This document shows positions 63,919 through 64,000 of a stretch of 64,000 bases of DNA, one piece after another. The stretch is from Streptomyces bicolor. Its GTDB lineage: Bacteria > Actinomycetota > Actinomycetes > Streptomycetales > Streptomycetaceae. Below the pieces are notes generated by a model that saw only the letters and a list, made by a program, of their open reading frames with translations, did no database searches and was not told where the DNA came from. The position numbers were made by a program, and so were the translations under genes. Position 1 is the stretch's first letter. Each line of letters starts with the position of its first letter. Where the stretch lies: positions 62,001 to 126,000 of the forward strand of contig NZ_JOFS01000020.1 of assembly GCF_000719285.1 (NCBI RefSeq), in the 5' to 3' direction.

Positions 63919-64000
63919 TCAGGAGCTCCGCACTCGGGACTCCTGCGGCACGGTCGCCGCGTCCGCCGGGGTCGCGCGCGTGACGTACTGCGGGACGGGC
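63919..64000 (-). CDS. Partial gene, C-terminal tail only
   Basis: A minus-strand frame open from the window edge ends with TGA at 63919-63921 after the tail PVPQYVTRATPADAATVPQE plus RVRSS. Only about 26 residues are visible, with ordinary Streptomyces codon bias, so the protein cannot be identified. Confidence 0.45.
   Translation of the reverse strand, partial: PVPQYVTRATPADAATVPQESRVRSS

Overview
The window is high-GC actinobacterial DNA that looks like a Streptomyces chromosome core-to-arm segment. The signs are third-position G/C bias on both strands, GTG/TTG starts, GGAGG-type ribosome sites, Tat-type lipoproteins, the block rimP-nusA-ylxR-infB-DUF503-rbfA-truB, and the dispersed repeat carrying the core CCTCAAACGCCGGACGGGCT. 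No rRNA, tRNA, CRISPR array or transposase gene was found.

Layout. 1-2201: C-terminally cut trypsin-like/P-loop protein with degenerate active sites. 2486-9504: translation and transcription operon on the minus strand. 9736-11775: lipoprotein, DUF4439 ferritin-like protein and a kinase-fold protein that lacks its catalytic residues. 12014-15290: proS and two GNAT acetyltransferases. 15496-19380: MEP isoprenoid genes ispG and dxr with an intramembrane protease between them. 19560-21786: small XRE regulator and a long acyl-CoA dehydrogenase.

22027-40808 is the highlight. A LacI-type regulator, an LplABC-type sugar importer without its own ATPase, two secreted endo-glucanases (GH74, GH12) and four enzymes without signal peptides (GH31, GH42, GH95, GH3) together match each linkage of fucogalacto-xyloglucan. 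Four copies of the palindrome TCGAAGCGCTTC(GA), two in front of lacI and one in front of each divergent transcription unit, tie the locus into one regulon. Backbone cleavage is predicted outside the cell, import of decorated oligosaccharides follows, and removal of fucose, galactose, xylose and glucose takes place inside.

40927-60006 is a nitrogen/polyamine region: aldehyde dehydrogenase, PAP2 phosphatase, gabT, a membrane protein, a membrane-anchored FtsK/VirD4-like ATPase, a PucR-family regulator preceded by a 21-bp direct repeat, a DasR-boxed GH18 chitinase, a small gene whose ribosome site lies in a hairpin, and an operon of aldehyde dehydrogenase, potD, potA, potB, potC and a DAO-type oxidase for putrescine-like amines. 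60183-64000 holds a NADAR protein, a DUF4190 membrane protein, an adenosine-deaminase-family enzyme, a glycerophosphodiester phosphodiesterase and the tail of one more gene.

All assignments come from reading motifs and context; no database search was run.
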